A stretch of 64,000 nucleotides of DNA, from contig JADJRD010000014.1 in NCBI GenBank assembly GCA_016712405.1, forward strand, positions 558,001 through 622,000, written 5' to 3'. Positions 8,020 through 17,648 of this stretch are shown here, piece after piece (positions within the stretch are counted from its first letter, which is position 1; each line of letters opens with the position of its first letter). The position numbers were made by a program, and so were the translations under genes. The notes under the pieces were generated by a model, which searched no databases, had not been told where the DNA came from, and worked only from the letters and a program-made list of their open reading frames with translations. Source of the DNA: Cellvibrio sp. (lineage in GTDB: Bacteria; Pseudomonadota; Gammaproteobacteria; Pseudomonadales; Cellvibrionaceae).

Positions 8020-8637
8020 ATGTCCGATCCTGCCAACAAAACAGCAATCAATAGAACAGCAACTGTCACCCGTAACACCCTTGAAACCAAAATTACCGTC
8101 AGTCTTGATTTGGATGGTGCGGGTAAAGGTGTATTCAACACCAAAGTCCCTTTTCTGGAACACATGATGGATCAAATTGCCCGCCACGGCATGATTGATC
8201 TCGACGTCACCTGCGATGGCGATGTGCACATTGATGATCACCACTCAGTTGAAGATATTGGGATCACTATTGGTCAAGCAATTGCCAAGGCTATTGGCGA
8301 TAAAAAAGGCATTCGTCGTTATGGTCACGCGTATGTGCCATTGGATGAAGCCTTGTCACGCGTGGTGATTGATTTTTCCGGTCGCCCTGGTTTGGTGATG
8401 CAAGTGCCTTTCACGCAAAAACGTATCGGCCAATTTGATACCGAATTGTTTTGGGAATTTTTCCAGGGTTTTGTCAATCACGCCAATGTGACTTTGCATA
8501 TCGACAATTTGCGCGGCCACAATTCGCATCACCAAATTGAAACAGTGTTTAAAGCATTTGGTCGCGCGCTGCGCATGGCGCTGGAAAAAGATCCACGCAT
8601 GGAAGGTATTACACCTTCAACCAAAGGTAGTTTGTAA
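8020..8637 (+). CDS. hisB: imidazoleglycerol-phosphate dehydratase HisB
   Basis: This 205-residue monofunctional enzyme dehydrates imidazole-glycerol phosphate to imidazole-acetol phosphate, the sixth step of histidine synthesis. Metal-binding and catalytic His motifs are present: FLEHMMDQIARHG, DDHHSVEDIGI, and RGHNSHHQIETVFKAFGRALR near the C-terminus. It lacks the fused phosphatase found in E. coli HisB. The usual short N-terminal leader (NRTATVTRNTLETKI) is present. It is the first gene of hisB-hisH-hisA-hisF, with hisH starting 3 bp after its stop. Confidence 0.97.
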   Translation: MSDPANKTAINRTATVTRNTLETKITVSLDLDGAGKGVFNTKVPFLEHMMDQIARHGMIDLDVTCDGDVHIDDHHSVEDIGITIGQAIAKAIGDKKGIRRYGHAYVPLDEALSRVVIDFSGRPGLVMQVPFTQKRIGQFDTELFWEFFQGFVNHANVTLHIDNLRGHNSHHQIETVFKAFGRALRMALEKDPRMEGITPSTKGSL

Positions 8638-8640
8638 TTC

Positions 8641-9300
8641 ATGTCAGATGTGAACAAAAAATCGGTGATTGCAGTTATTGATTACGGCATGGGCAATTTG
8701 CATTCGGTTGCCAGTGCGTTGAATCATGTTGCACCAGATCAAGAGGTGATTGTGACTTCTGATCCAGCCGTTGTTGCAAATGCGAATCGTGTTATTTTTC
8801 CCGGTGTCGGCGCGATTCGCGATTGCATGGCAGAAATAAAACGTCTTGGTTTCGACAAATTGTTGCGTGAACAAATTGCCACCGGTAAACCCGTGCTGGC
8901 GATTTGTGTCGGCATGCAAGCTTTGATGGATCACAGCGAAGAAAATAATGGTGTTGATTGCATAGGTTTGGTTGCTGGCAAGGTGAAATTTTTTGGCGAG
9001 CATCACAAAGATTCTGCCGGTAATAATCTGAAAGTGCCGCACATGGGTTGGAATCAAGTCAACCACAATGATCACCCGCTTTGGCAGGATATTCCGCAAG
9101 ATAGCCGTTTTTATTTTGTGCACAGTTTTTATATTTTGCTGAAAGATCAATCACTGGTAGCCGCGACTTGCGATTACGGTTTGCAATTTCACGCAGCCTT
9201 GGCAAATAACAATTTATTTGCTGTGCAATTTCACCCGGAAAAAAGTCATACGGCTGGATTGCAATTATTGAAAAATTTTACGAATTGGAATGGAAAATGA
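8641..9300 (+). CDS. hisH: imidazole glycerol phosphate synthase subunit HisH
   Basis: This 219-residue glutamine amidotransferase supplies ammonia to HisF. The nucleophile Cys lies in AICVGMQAL, and the His-Glu pair in AVQFHPEKSH completes the class I triad. DYGMGNLHSV at the N-terminus and PHMGWNQV are family hallmarks. The stop codon TGA (9298-9300) is the first three bases of a palindromic repeat (TGACCCC...), so the element inserted exactly at, or helped create, the gene end. Confidence 0.97.
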   Translation: MSDVNKKSVIAVIDYGMGNLHSVASALNHVAPDQEVIVTSDPAVVANANRVIFPGVGAIRDCMAEIKRLGFDKLLREQIATGKPVLAICVGMQALMDHSEENNGVDCIGLVAGKVKFFGEHHKDSAGNNLKVPHMGWNQVNHNDHPLWQDIPQDSRFYFVHSFYILLKDQSLVAATCDYGLQFHAALANNNLFAVQFHPEKSHTAGLQLLKNFTNWNGK

Positions 9301-9407
9301 CCCCACCCTAACCCTCCCCTTGCCAGGGGAGGGGACTAGATTTCACTCTGCAAAAAATAGGGAGTGAAGTTCCTCCCCCTGGCAAGGGGGAGGGTAGGAG
9401 GGGGTCA
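9298..9407. repeat. family A palindromic element (full-length copy 1)
   Basis: This element of about 110 bp has inverted ends TGACCCC/GGGGTCA and two strong GC-rich hairpins (CCTCCCC-TTGCC-AGGGGAGG type). Between them is a spacer that can itself pair (TTCACTC...GAGTGAA). Related copies lie at 22410-22460 (half), 47777-47923 (interrupted) and 50375-50486 (inverted orientation). It fills the hisH-hisA gap, inside the operon. The structure resembles a BIME or a miniature transposable element; no transposase is nearby. Confidence 0.85.
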
Positions 9408-9426
9408 AGTTTTGAAGAGAAATTAA

Positions 9427-10155
9427 ATGTTAATTATTCCCGCAATTGATTTAAAAGATGGCCAGTGTGTGCGTTTACGTCAAGGGTTGATGGATGACTC
9501 CACAGTGTTTTCCGATGATCCAGTGGCTATGGCCAAACAATGGGTTGATCAAGGTTGTCGACGTTTGCATCTGGTGGATTTAAACGGTGCGTTTGAGGGT
9601 AAACCCATCAATGGTGGTGTTGTTACTGCTATTGCAAAAGCTTATCCCAATTTACCCATTCAAATTGGCGGCGGCATTCGCAGTGCGGCGACTATTGAAT
9701 ATTATCTACAAGCCGGTGTGCAGTACGTGATTATCGGAACCAAAGCCGTAAAAGAACCACAATTTGTTACCGACATGTGCAAACAATTTCCCGGGCACAT
9801 TATTGTTGGTCTCGATGCAAAAGATGGATGGGTTGCGACTGACGGATGGGCCGAAGTTTCCAATATTCAAGCGAGTGAATTAGCAAAACGTTTTGAGCAG
9901 GATGGTGTGAGTAGTATTGTTTACACCGACATCGCCCGCGACGGCATGATGCAAGGCGTGAATGTGCAAGCCACTGTTGCTATGGCACAAGCATCCAGTA
10001 TTCCGGTGATTGCATCCGGCGGAATTACCGACATGAAAGATATCATCGCGTTAAAAGCTGAATCGCACAAAGGTATTTGCGGTGCGATTACCGGTCGCGC
10101 GATTTACGAAGGCACTTTGAATATGGCCGAAGCGCAAGCTTATTGCGATCAATAA
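9427..10155 (+). CDS. hisA: phosphoribosylformimino-ProFAR isomerase HisA
   Basis: This is a 242-residue (beta/alpha)8 isomerase of histidine synthesis. It opens AIDLKDGQCVRLRQG with the catalytic Asp, and carries the two phosphate-binding loops IGGGIRS and VIASGGITD. DIARDGMMQG contains the second catalytic Asp. Its product goes to HisF/HisH, encoded on either side. A family A palindrome separates it from hisH, which could modulate relative expression within the operon. Confidence 0.97.
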   Translation: MLIIPAIDLKDGQCVRLRQGLMDDSTVFSDDPVAMAKQWVDQGCRRLHLVDLNGAFEGKPINGGVVTAIAKAYPNLPIQIGGGIRSAATIEYYLQAGVQYVIIGTKAVKEPQFVTDMCKQFPGHIIVGLDAKDGWVATDGWAEVSNIQASELAKRFEQDGVSSIVYTDIARDGMMQGVNVQATVAMAQASSIPVIASGGITDMKDIIALKAESHKGICGAITGRAIYEGTLNMAEAQAYCDQ

Positions 10156-10167
10156 CAGGCAATTTTT

Positions 10168-10941
10168 ATGGCTCTCGCAAAACGAATTATTCCATGCCTC
10201 GATGTTGATAATGGCCGCGTAGTCAAAGGCGTGAAGTTTTTGGATATACGCGATGCTGGCGATCCAGTTGAAATTGCCAAGCGTTACAACCAGGAAGGTG
10301 CGGATGAAATTACCTTTCTCGATATCACTGCAACGCACCAAGGTCGTGATACGACTGTGCACACAGTGGAAAAAATTGCTGCAGAAGTTTTTATTCCGCT
10401 GACTGTTGGTGGTGGTATTCGTACTGTTGATGATATTCGTACTATGTTGAATGCGGGTGCCGATAAAGTCAGTATCAATTCGGCGGCCGTGTTTAATCCG
10501 GATTTGGTAAAAGTCGCTTCAGATCGTTTTGGTGCGCAATGCATTGTAGTGGCGATTGATGCAAAAAAAGTCAGCACTGACAATGAAACGCCTCGCTGGG
10601 AAATTTTCACTCACGGTGGTCGTAAACCCACTGGCATTAATGCGGTTGAGTGGGCGGTGAAAATGGCAGAGTTTGGCGCGGGCGAAATACTCTTAACCAG
10701 TATGGATGGCGATGGAACCAAAAAAGGTTATGACTTGGGTGTGACTCGTGCGATCAGTGATGCGGTACCTATTCCGGTGATTGCTTCGGGTGGTGTGGGT
10801 AATCTGCAACACTTGGTTGATGGTGTGACTCTGGGGCGCGCCGATGCTGTCTTGGCGGCGAGTATTTTTCACTTCAGGGAATATACCTTGCAGCAAGCCA
10901 AAGAATTTATGCGCAACCAAGGAATTGAAGTTAGGTTGTAG
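10168..10941 (+). CDS. hisF: imidazole glycerol phosphate synthase subunit HisF
   Basis: This 257-residue (beta/alpha)8 cyclase subunit uses HisH-derived ammonia to make imidazole-glycerol phosphate and AICAR. RIIPCLDVDNGRVVKGV contains the catalytic Asp, TVGGGIRTVDD and VIASGGVGN bind phosphate, and SMDGDGTKKGYD contains the second Asp. The gene starts 12 bp after hisA and is the last of the cluster. A strong terminator follows at 10970. Confidence 0.97.
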   Translation: MALAKRIIPCLDVDNGRVVKGVKFLDIRDAGDPVEIAKRYNQEGADEITFLDITATHQGRDTTVHTVEKIAAEVFIPLTVGGGIRTVDDIRTMLNAGADKVSINSAAVFNPDLVKVASDRFGAQCIVVAIDAKKVSTDNETPRWEIFTHGGRKPTGINAVEWAVKMAEFGAGEILLTSMDGDGTKKGYDLGVTRAISDAVPIPVIASGGVGNLQHLVDGVTLGRADAVLAASIFHFREYTLQQAKEFMRNQGIEVRL

Positions 10942-10969
10942 TCAGGCATAAAAACGCAGCAATAAAAAA

Positions 10970-10992
10970 GGGCGCCTTGGGGCGCCCTTTGT
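10970..10992. terminator. rho-independent terminator after hisF
   Basis: A 7-bp perfect GC-rich stem (GGGCGCC/GGCGCCC) with a TTGG loop is followed by TTTGT and preceded by an A-run. It can terminate hisBHAF and, on the opposite strand, the convergent small gene. Confidence 0.85.
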
Positions 10993-11006
10993 CTATTCGT
11001 CAGATG

Positions 11007-11231
11007 TTAGGCTGCGCGATAGAGTTTTAGCAGGTCAGTCACTTTGGGCTCGGATTCACAGAGGAACTCTATAAATTCGGTTGCGCCAAGTTCAGCATCC
11101 TTTTGGTTATCAAATGGACCTATATCAACGCCTTCACGTGTTGTGTAGTACCAATAACTACCTTTTTTTATGAAGCGCGAGTTGCGATTGGGGGTGTTAC
11201 CTTGTTCGCCACATCTATTTGCTACTGGCAT
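11007..11231 (-). CDS. small conserved protein (DUF6316-like)
   Basis: This 74-residue protein has a compact motif YYTTREGVDIGPFDNQKDAE, followed by ATEFIEFL. I associate it with a small gammaproteobacterial family of unknown function (probably DUF6316). No signal peptide or metal site is apparent. It is monocistronic, between the hisF terminator and yibQ. The family name is from memory; the coding call rests on codon pattern and the motif. Confidence 0.7.
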   Translation of the reverse strand: MPVANRCGEQGNTPNRNSRFIKKGSYWYYTTREGVDIGPFDNQKDAELGATEFIEFLCESEPKVTDLLKLYRAA

Positions 11232-11346
11232 AATTTTTACTCCGAGTGTTGATGCAAAACCACCTTGTTTATGGGGGACGGATATTCAGCCGTGGGTTAA
11301 TTATATGTTGTGTTTGTTGAGTTCGTTAGACTGTGTTTTCATGGCT

Positions 11347-12240
11347 TTATATCGTTTTAATAACAAAATCACTCTTTTTATGCGATGGAATTGGCAAATT
11401 TAGATAATCCTCTGTCACAAAAGGAAAAGAAATAGGGGGGTCAAATTGGATATCTAAGGGGCAGTAGGGAGGTTGTGAGATTTCCTGTTTCATCTCGGAC
11501 AGAAGTTGGGACACCCTCACCAATTCAATCGAGTCATGGTTCTCTATCAAATCTGTAAGTACGGCAAGCGTTTCTGGATAGGGATGGCCTATTGCAATTG
11601 TTCCGTCTTGTGTCTTAGCTAATTCAATTGCGATCCTTAATTGCTTTCTGATATGGGTGATATTGCGTATGTCATCGAGGAATACGTCTCGCTTTCTACT
11701 GGGCAGGTGATGTGCCTTAGCTTGGTTTAAGGCTTGAGTTTTGTGGGTGGTACGGCTATCGACAAAATAAAGTTGCCGGGATTTTAGATAGGACATTAGC
11801 CAACCCATAACTTCAGCATTTTGGGTAAGTTGGCTGCCCATATGATTATTCACCCCTTTTACATGAGGAATATTTGTCAGGTTTTGATCAAGAATATTCA
11901 CCAATAGACTTTGAGAAACCTCGTTGGTCAAAGCCCCGGGTCCCAAAGGTAATTGATGTTCATTGCTCATAGGCGTGTGCAACATAATTTCTTTGCCTTG
12001 TTGATGTCCAAGCTCGGCCAAGAATTTTCCATGTGGCGTAAAAGGTAGAACGGCTAAAGTGATAGGGATTGGTAATTCGGCAATTTTGCGTCCGTGTTGC
12101 AGATTGTATCCAATGTCATCAATGATGATGGCCAATTTTCCCTGATGAGATTGGGCGTGAGAATAAAAAGGAAGAATAAAAAAGATGAAAATAATCCATA
12201 AAAAAATGTATCGCTCTGTCAGATTGAGCAATAACTTCAT
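11347..12240 (-). CDS. yibQ: divergent polysaccharide deacetylase (YibQ-like)
   Basis: This 297-residue exported protein has an N-terminal hydrophobic segment (FLWIIFIFFILPFYSHA) and a divergent polysaccharide deacetylase domain. Motifs include LAIIIDDIGYN, ITLAVLPFTPHG, MLHTPMSNEH, NNHMGSQLT and DGTIAIGHPYPETL, matching the PF04748 (YibQ) family. Substrate and activity are unproven, but the gene commonly follows envC/ctpA. Its ATG overlaps the ctpA stop (ATGA), so the two are translationally coupled. Confidence 0.9.
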   Translation of the reverse strand: MKLLLNLTERYIFLWIIFIFFILPFYSHAQSHQGKLAIIIDDIGYNLQHGRKIAELPIPITLAVLPFTPHGKFLAELGHQQGKEIMLHTPMSNEHQLPLGPGALTNEVSQSLLVNILDQNLTNIPHVKGVNNHMGSQLTQNAEVMGWLMSYLKSRQLYFVDSRTTHKTQALNQAKAHHLPSRKRDVFLDDIRNITHIRKQLRIAIELAKTQDGTIAIGHPYPETLAVLTDLIENHDSIELVRVSQLLSEMKQEISQPPYCPLDIQFDPPISFPFVTEDYLNLPIPSHKKSDFVIKTI

Positions 12241-13586
12241 TCTGGATTGCCATTGCTGGCATCATCATTGTTCATGCGATTGGATGCAGCTGACGTTTTT
12301 TGATTGGTCATAATGATTTGAATTCCTTTTAATAAATTCAGCGCTTCTTGCAATTGATTATCTTCCCGCAATAATTGCAAATTAGAAATGCGTTTTTCGC
12401 GACGATGTTGACTGGTGCTTTCCGTATTGTTATTGGCATTGTTGAGATGATTATTTAAGTCAGCTTCAGTGGATTGATTGATGCCCTCGATACGAGAGAC
12501 ATGAACTTTTTCAATCGTAATGTCAGGTGTTATTCCTTGGGCTTGGATGGAGCGTCCCGAAGGTGTGTAATAAAGTGCAGTAGTTAATTTTATCGCATGT
12601 GATGCATCAATTTGTTCAATAGTCTGTACGGATCCCTTACCAAAACTGCCTGAGCCAACAATTAAAGCGCGGCGATGATCTTGTAGTGCGCCCGCAACAA
12701 TTTCAGAGGCTGATGCTGAGCCATCATTAATCAATATTACTAAAGGTAAGCCAAAAGTATTGTCACCTACTTCTGCTTGATAATGAATTTGACTATTGGC
12801 TAGTCGACCTTGGGTATAGACAATTAACCCTCCATCGAGAAATACGTCTGTGACTGTAATAGCCGCTCTTAAATCTCCGCCAGGGTTATTGCGTAAATCC
12901 AGTATTACACCTTTGGTTTGTGGATTTTCATCTAAATAAATATCGACGAGTTTTTGTAAATCCGAACCCGTATTAGATTGGAAACTGGAAATGCGCAAAT
13001 ACAGAAAATCATTGTCAAGTGTGCGTTGGCGAACACTTTTAATTTTGATTGTTTCGCGTGTGAGTGAAAATTCAAATGGATCTTCAAGATCATTGCGAAA
13101 TACAGTGATTTTTACGTCGGTATTTTTGGGTCCGCGCAACATGCGCGTCACTTGGGTAATGGTTAAACCTTTCACCGGAATATCATCAACTCGTACTATG
13201 CGATCTCCGGCTTCAATGCCGGCTTTACTGGCAGGGCTGTCATCAATAGGGGCTATAACAGTGATAAAGCCGGATTTTAATCCGATCTCCAAACCGACAC
13301 CGGCAAACTCGCCTGTAATGGAAGCTTGTAGGTCTGCAAAATCTTGTTGATCCAAATAGGCTGAGTGAGGGTCCAGTTCCGATATCATTCCTTTTATTGC
13401 GTAATCCATTAAGGTTTGATCATTAATATCTTCCACATAAGATTTTTTGACTTGATCGAAAACTTGTTTGAATCGAGAAATTTCCTTCTCGGATACTTCG
13501 CTGGAAATTGTTTCAGAGTAACCGGTTGAGACGATACAAAAACAAAAAATGCAAAATACAACATAAAATATTTTTTGAAAATTCAT
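12237..13586 (-). CDS. ctpA: C-terminal processing protease (S41 family)
   Basis: This 449-residue periplasmic serine protease has a signal-peptide-like N-terminus (FYVVFCIFCFCIVSTGYSE) and a PDZ domain (about residues 95-180, GVGLEIG...KAGIEAGDRIVRVDD). The S41 catalytic core carries the Ser in NDGSASASEIVAGALQDHRRALIVG and the Lys in GSFGKGSVQT. Such proteases trim envelope proteins and control peptidoglycan hydrolases. It sits between envC and yibQ in one operon. The Asn/Ser-rich tail past residue 360 looks disordered. Confidence 0.94.
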   Translation of the reverse strand: MNFQKIFYVVFCIFCFCIVSTGYSETISSEVSEKEISRFKQVFDQVKKSYVEDINDQTLMDYAIKGMISELDPHSAYLDQQDFADLQASITGEFAGVGLEIGLKSGFITVIAPIDDSPASKAGIEAGDRIVRVDDIPVKGLTITQVTRMLRGPKNTDVKITVFRNDLEDPFEFSLTRETIKIKSVRQRTLDNDFLYLRISSFQSNTGSDLQKLVDIYLDENPQTKGVILDLRNNPGGDLRAAITVTDVFLDGGLIVYTQGRLANSQIHYQAEVGDNTFGLPLVILINDGSASASEIVAGALQDHRRALIVGSGSFGKGSVQTIEQIDASHAIKLTTALYYTPSGRSIQAQGITPDITIEKVHVSRIEGINQSTEADLNNHLNNANNNTESTSQHRREKRISNLQLLREDNQLQEALNLLKGIQIIMTNQKTSAASNRMNNDDASNGNPE

Positions 13587-13603
13587 ATTATTTTTCTCAA
13601 GAA

Positions 13604-14769
13604 TTAGCTAGGTGCCAACCAGGCGCCAGGATCAATAGGCTTTCCATCGCGGCGAATTTCAAAATAGACGCCAATGGTTGACTGGCCGCCTGAATTGCCA
13701 ACCAGTGCGATGGGTTCGCCGGCAGTCACAGGGGCTCCTGCTTTTTCAGCAGGCTTTGATTGTGGGCATAAAGTGACAGAAATCCTTCGCCGTGATCCAC
13801 AATAATTAATAATCCGTGGCCACCAAAATAATCGGCAAAGACGACGCGACCATGATGTACGGCAATCACTTTATTGCCCGGGTTCGAACTGATATAAGCC
13901 CCGTTCCAGTTGAGTTGACCTGCAATACGTGCGCTGCCAAATCGGTGAATCATTTTGCCATTTGTTGGCCAGAGCAATTTTCCTTTGCGTACAGAAAATT
14001 TTTCTCCGCCTTTGGGGAGTGGAACATAATCTGGTGAGTTGATGGCGCCACTGGAGGCAATTTTCCGTGTGACGCGACTTAACAGTACCTGCAGTTTTTG
14101 TCTGTCTTCATTTAATTGTGTGAGTTCTTGCTGTTTATTTTTAATCTGTGAATTGACTTTATTAAGTGCTATCTGGCGTTCTTTATGAGCACTGCTGAGA
14201 GCATCTCGTTGGCTATCCAGTTGTGATTGCATGGATGCCAGTTCCAGCGTTTTTTTTTCGATATCGGGTGTGATGCTGTCAATTTTGGTGATGGTATCGC
14301 GATAAGATTCTACTTTGTGTTGTTGAGCAACTACAAAATAACCGTGATAGCTCATCAATCTTGAGACTTTATCCGGCGACTCTTGATTTAATAATAATTT
14401 GACATCACTTTGTTGCCCTAGTTTATAAGCGGCGAGAATTTGTGAGGCTATTTTTTCTTGTTGGCTGGTGCGTTGTTGTTCGAGTTGACTGCGTTCTTGC
14501 TTAAGATTATTCAAATCTTGGTGTTGTTTGTTTAATTCTTTTTTAATGTCATCTGCTTTTTTTTCCAGATCGTTGATTTGGGTTTCCGATTTTTCTAAAT
14601 CTTTTTGTAATCCTGAGCGGGCACCTTGAACGGATTTCAATTCTTTTTGTAATGCAGCAATATCTTTTTGCAGTTTCTCCATATCGGATTTTTCATCGCA
14701 AAAAACCTGTGCACTATTTAGCAGGCTGCAAAGTGTCAGAGTCTTAATAAAAATAAAAAATCGATTCAT
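13604..14769 (-). pseudogene. envC: murein hydrolase activator EnvC, frameshifted near the 3' end
   Basis: It has a signal peptide, a long coiled coil (about residues 25-250, rich in K/E/Q/L heptads), then a LytM-like domain (GKMIHRFGS...GNKVIAVHHGRVVFADYFGGHGLLIIVDHGEGFLSLYAHNQSLLKK). EnvC activates amidases at the septum. The open frame stops early at 13726 after KKQEPL. Adding one T to the T-run at 13742-13746 (an A in the mRNA) restores AGAPVTAGEPIALVGNSGGQ and a normal C-terminus ending PGAWLAPS at 13604, about 388 residues. The lesion is a homopolymer contraction, probably a base-calling error. Confidence 0.92.
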
Positions 14770-14784
14770 AGGTATCTATTCAAA

Positions 14785-14865
14785 CGTAGGATGGGTGGAA
14801 CAGAGCGATACCCATCAAGGGTCTTGGTTTTAAGATGGGTATCGCTTTGCTCCACCCATCCTACG
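14785..14865. repeat. palindromic repeat, GTAGGATGGGTGG family
   Basis: The arms CGTAGGATGGGTGGA.CA.AGCGATACCCATC and their reverse complement flank a 15-20 bp spacer, giving an 81-bp near-perfect hairpin. It lies between gpmI and envC within an operon. This hairpin type occurs in many proteobacterial genomes. It may attenuate or stabilise the transcript; no coding content. Confidence 0.85.
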
Positions 14866-14867
14866 AA

Positions 14868-16421
14868 TTAAATCAATGTAATAAGATTATGACCCGTCAT
14901 TTCTTTTGGTTGTGCAATGTTCATTAAGTGCAACATAGTGGGTGCAACATCAGCCAGTGATCCACCATTAGCCATGGTGGCATTACGATGACTAAAGAAA
15001 ATAAAGGGAACTGGCAAGGTTGAGTGTTGTGTGTGGGGTTGACCGGTTTCTTCATCGAACATTTCTTCAACGTTGCCGTGGTCTGCGGTTATCAATGCTT
15101 CGCCGCCCACTTTCTCAACGGCTGCGAGAACTTTTCCTAGAGAAATATCGACCGCTTCAACGGCTTTCACGGCAGCGTCAAATAACCCGGAGTGTCCCAC
15201 CATATCGCAATTGGCATAATTACAGATAATGGCGTCGTATTTTCCTGATTCAATTGCGGCTACTAATTTTTCAGTGACTTCCGGTGCGCTCATTTCAGGT
15301 TTTAAATCATAAGTGGCGACTTGTGGAGAAGGCACTAAAATTCGATCTTCGCCTGCATAGACCACTTCATTGCCTGCATTAAAAAAGAAAGTGACGTGTG
15401 CGTATTTTTCAGTTTCAGCAATGCGTAATTGAGTTTTGCCAATCGAGGATAAATATTCACCAAGAGAATTGGTTAAATCTTCTGGAGGAAACGCAATTGG
15501 CGCTTTGATGCTTGAGGCGTATTCAGTGGTTTGTACAAACTTGGCAATTTGTGGATGTAATTCGCCACGATCAAAACCGGTAAAATGTTCATCAATTAAT
15601 GCATTGGTAATTTCACGTGCGCGATCAGGGCGAAAGTTCATAAAAATGACCGAGTCACCATCGTTGATTGTGGCAACTTCTTCATCTTCACCACAAATTA
15701 CAGTGGCTTTCACAAACTCGTCATTCTCTCCGCGTTCATAGGCCGCTTTTAATCCGTCAAGTGCTGTCAACGAATCAAAATCCGCATCACCAGTGACCAT
15801 TAAATCGTAAGCGGATTTAACTCTGTCCCATCGGTTGTCACGATCCAGCGCAAAATAACGGCCGACTATAGAAGCCGTTCTACCCACACCGACTTCTTTA
15901 AACGTTGCATCAGCTTTTGTCAGGGAGGTTTCTGCGCTGCGTGGTGCAGTATCGCGGCCATCTAAAAATGCGTGCAGATAAATTTCTTTAGCGCCACGTT
16001 TTGCGGCCATTTTAATCATGGTGTAAATATGATCTTGATGACTGTTGACTCCGCCTTCAGAAAGCAGTCCTAAAATATGCACAGCTTTTCCTGTATTAAT
16101 CGCATTATCAATGGCATCTACATAAACAGGATTGGTAAAAAAGTCACCATCGCTAATAGCTTTGTTGATTCGAGTGAAGCTTTGGTAAACGACACGACCA
16201 GCGCCGATTGTCATATGACCCACTTCAGAGTTACCCATTTGTCCTTCCGGTAGGCCAACAGCCATTCCTGACGTTTCAATCAGGCTATGTGGGCGCTTCC
16301 ACAGTTGGTCATAAACAGGAGTATTTGCAGCATGGATGGCATTGTATTGGGTCTTTTCGGAAAAGCCGTAACCATCAAGGATTAATAAAACGAGGGGTTT
16401 TTTACTGGACATAGGGTTCAC
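14868..16421 (-). CDS. gpmI: 2,3-bisphosphoglycerate-independent phosphoglycerate mutase
   Basis: This is a 517-residue Mn-dependent glycolytic enzyme interconverting 3- and 2-phosphoglycerate. The N-terminal LLILDGYG and the phosphotransfer Ser in MGNSEVGHMTIGAGR are visible. DGRDTAPRSAE, DRDNRWDRV and GRYFALD belong to the phosphotransferase domain. NYANCDMVGHSG and ITADHGNVEEM complete the alkaline phosphatase-like metal site. Length is as usual for the family. It heads the gpmI-envC-ctpA-yibQ cluster. An ATG three codons in (16412) is an alternative start. Confidence 0.97.
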   Translation of the reverse strand: MNPMSSKKPLVLLILDGYGFSEKTQYNAIHAANTPVYDQLWKRPHSLIETSGMAVGLPEGQMGNSEVGHMTIGAGRVVYQSFTRINKAISDGDFFTNPVYVDAIDNAINTGKAVHILGLLSEGGVNSHQDHIYTMIKMAAKRGAKEIYLHAFLDGRDTAPRSAETSLTKADATFKEVGVGRTASIVGRYFALDRDNRWDRVKSAYDLMVTGDADFDSLTALDGLKAAYERGENDEFVKATVICGEDEEVATINDGDSVIFMNFRPDRAREITNALIDEHFTGFDRGELHPQIAKFVQTTEYASSIKAPIAFPPEDLTNSLGEYLSSIGKTQLRIAETEKYAHVTFFFNAGNEVVYAGEDRILVPSPQVATYDLKPEMSAPEVTEKLVAAIESGKYDAIICNYANCDMVGHSGLFDAAVKAVEAVDISLGKVLAAVEKVGGEALITADHGNVEEMFDEETGQPHTQHSTLPVPFIFFSHRNATMANGGSLADVAPTMLHLMNIAQPKEMTGHNLITLI

Positions 16422-16505
16422 TTGCTATCAGACGGGAATGTTGAGGACATTTTACGTTTAATGCTGCCCGTGTTAAAGCATTCATATGGGAAAACCAGAA
16501 TTTCC

Positions 16506-17638
16506 TCAGGGTTTGATGTTTAACTTGTTTAAAATCGAACCTATCTGCTCTTCAAGTTCGGCACTTTCGTCAAAAAGTCTTTTGGCTTCGTTAAGGCTTT
16601 TTTGTAGCATTTCAGATAAGGCATGCTCCTGTTGGTCGGTTAGCCCTAAGTTAAAAATGTGTTTTGAATGGAATCAACAGTTGAGTCCATTAAACTTAAA
16701 TTGGAATGTTTCAATTCTTCGTGCACAGTTTTGATAAACGAAAGTCCCTCTAGCGTTTCGTTGAGAATACTCAGTTTGGTTTTGCTGCTGACTTCCATCA
16801 TGGCAATCATGGTTTTATCTTTTTCAATGCTGATTTGTTTTTCATTGGTACCTTCAATCAGTATTGCCAGTGTGTCTCGAAGTCTGCCCATTTTTGAATC
16901 ATCATCAACCGGCATGTTTTTAATTAGGACGCTCACTTTTGGGTAATTGATAAACATGCGTTTGCCATTTTCAATAAAGCGATCATTCATGGCGGCAATG
17001 CGAGTTAATAACTCGGACTCTAAAGGGCTTACATCATTCTGATTGGTAAAATTCTTGAAGGCATATTCAGAGCGTAATTGTACACAGCCTGAAAGTTGAT
17101 AGTTTTGCAGTTCATTGAGTAGTAATGTTGCCAATTCATCACTGGTGTTTACTTTAAAACTGGTGCGCAAAAAATTAATGACACCGCCCAAATCTCCCAT
17201 AGAGGTAATGGCTGTTATAAATGCGCCCGATGCTGAATTCTTTTCAGATTCCAATCTCTCAACTTGGGTAAGGTATTCAATCGATTTTGATATTTTATTG
17301 AGCAATATCTCAGGGGAAAATGGCTTTGTTATGTAGTCATTCCCGCCAACATCATAGTCTTTTAGGATTTCATTTAATCCATCGTTAGCGGATAGAAAAA
17401 TAATCTGAATATGAGGGTTGGTTTCGCGGATTTTTGAGCAGACTTCATAACCGCTCATGTCGGGCATGGTGACATCCAATAAAACAACCTCAGCTTTGGT
17501 TGTTTGTAGTAATTCCAATGCTTCTCTGCCATTGGTGGCGGCAATAACCTGGTAGTCATTTTTAATGCAAGCCATCACCATTCGTAAATCAACTGGAGAG
17601 TCATCAACAATTAAGACGCGCTCTTTTCTATTACTCAT
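16506..17638 (-). CDS. response regulator with helical C-terminal region (frameshifted)
   Basis: Residues 1-125 form a receiver domain: DD at 12-13, phospho-acceptor D55 in LLDVTMPDMSG, and K in YITKPFSPE. The long remainder (about 130-330) is helical, without a recognisable DNA-binding or enzymatic domain. The plain frame stops at 16646. Adding one T to the TTTTT run just before the stop restores a further 48 residues (NLGLTDQQEHALSEM...KLNIKP) ending at 16506, so the full product is about 377 residues. It lies 10 bp downstream of an HPt gene, so it is a likely phosphorelay output without a local kinase. Confidence 0.8.
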
Positions 17639-17648
17639 GTGTTGCTCT

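Noticed and set aside
16486..16734. Plus-strand frame over the 3' end of the response regulator
   Set aside because: The minus-strand reading gives a helical continuation of the regulator after correcting one homopolymer base; the plus frame is its complement.
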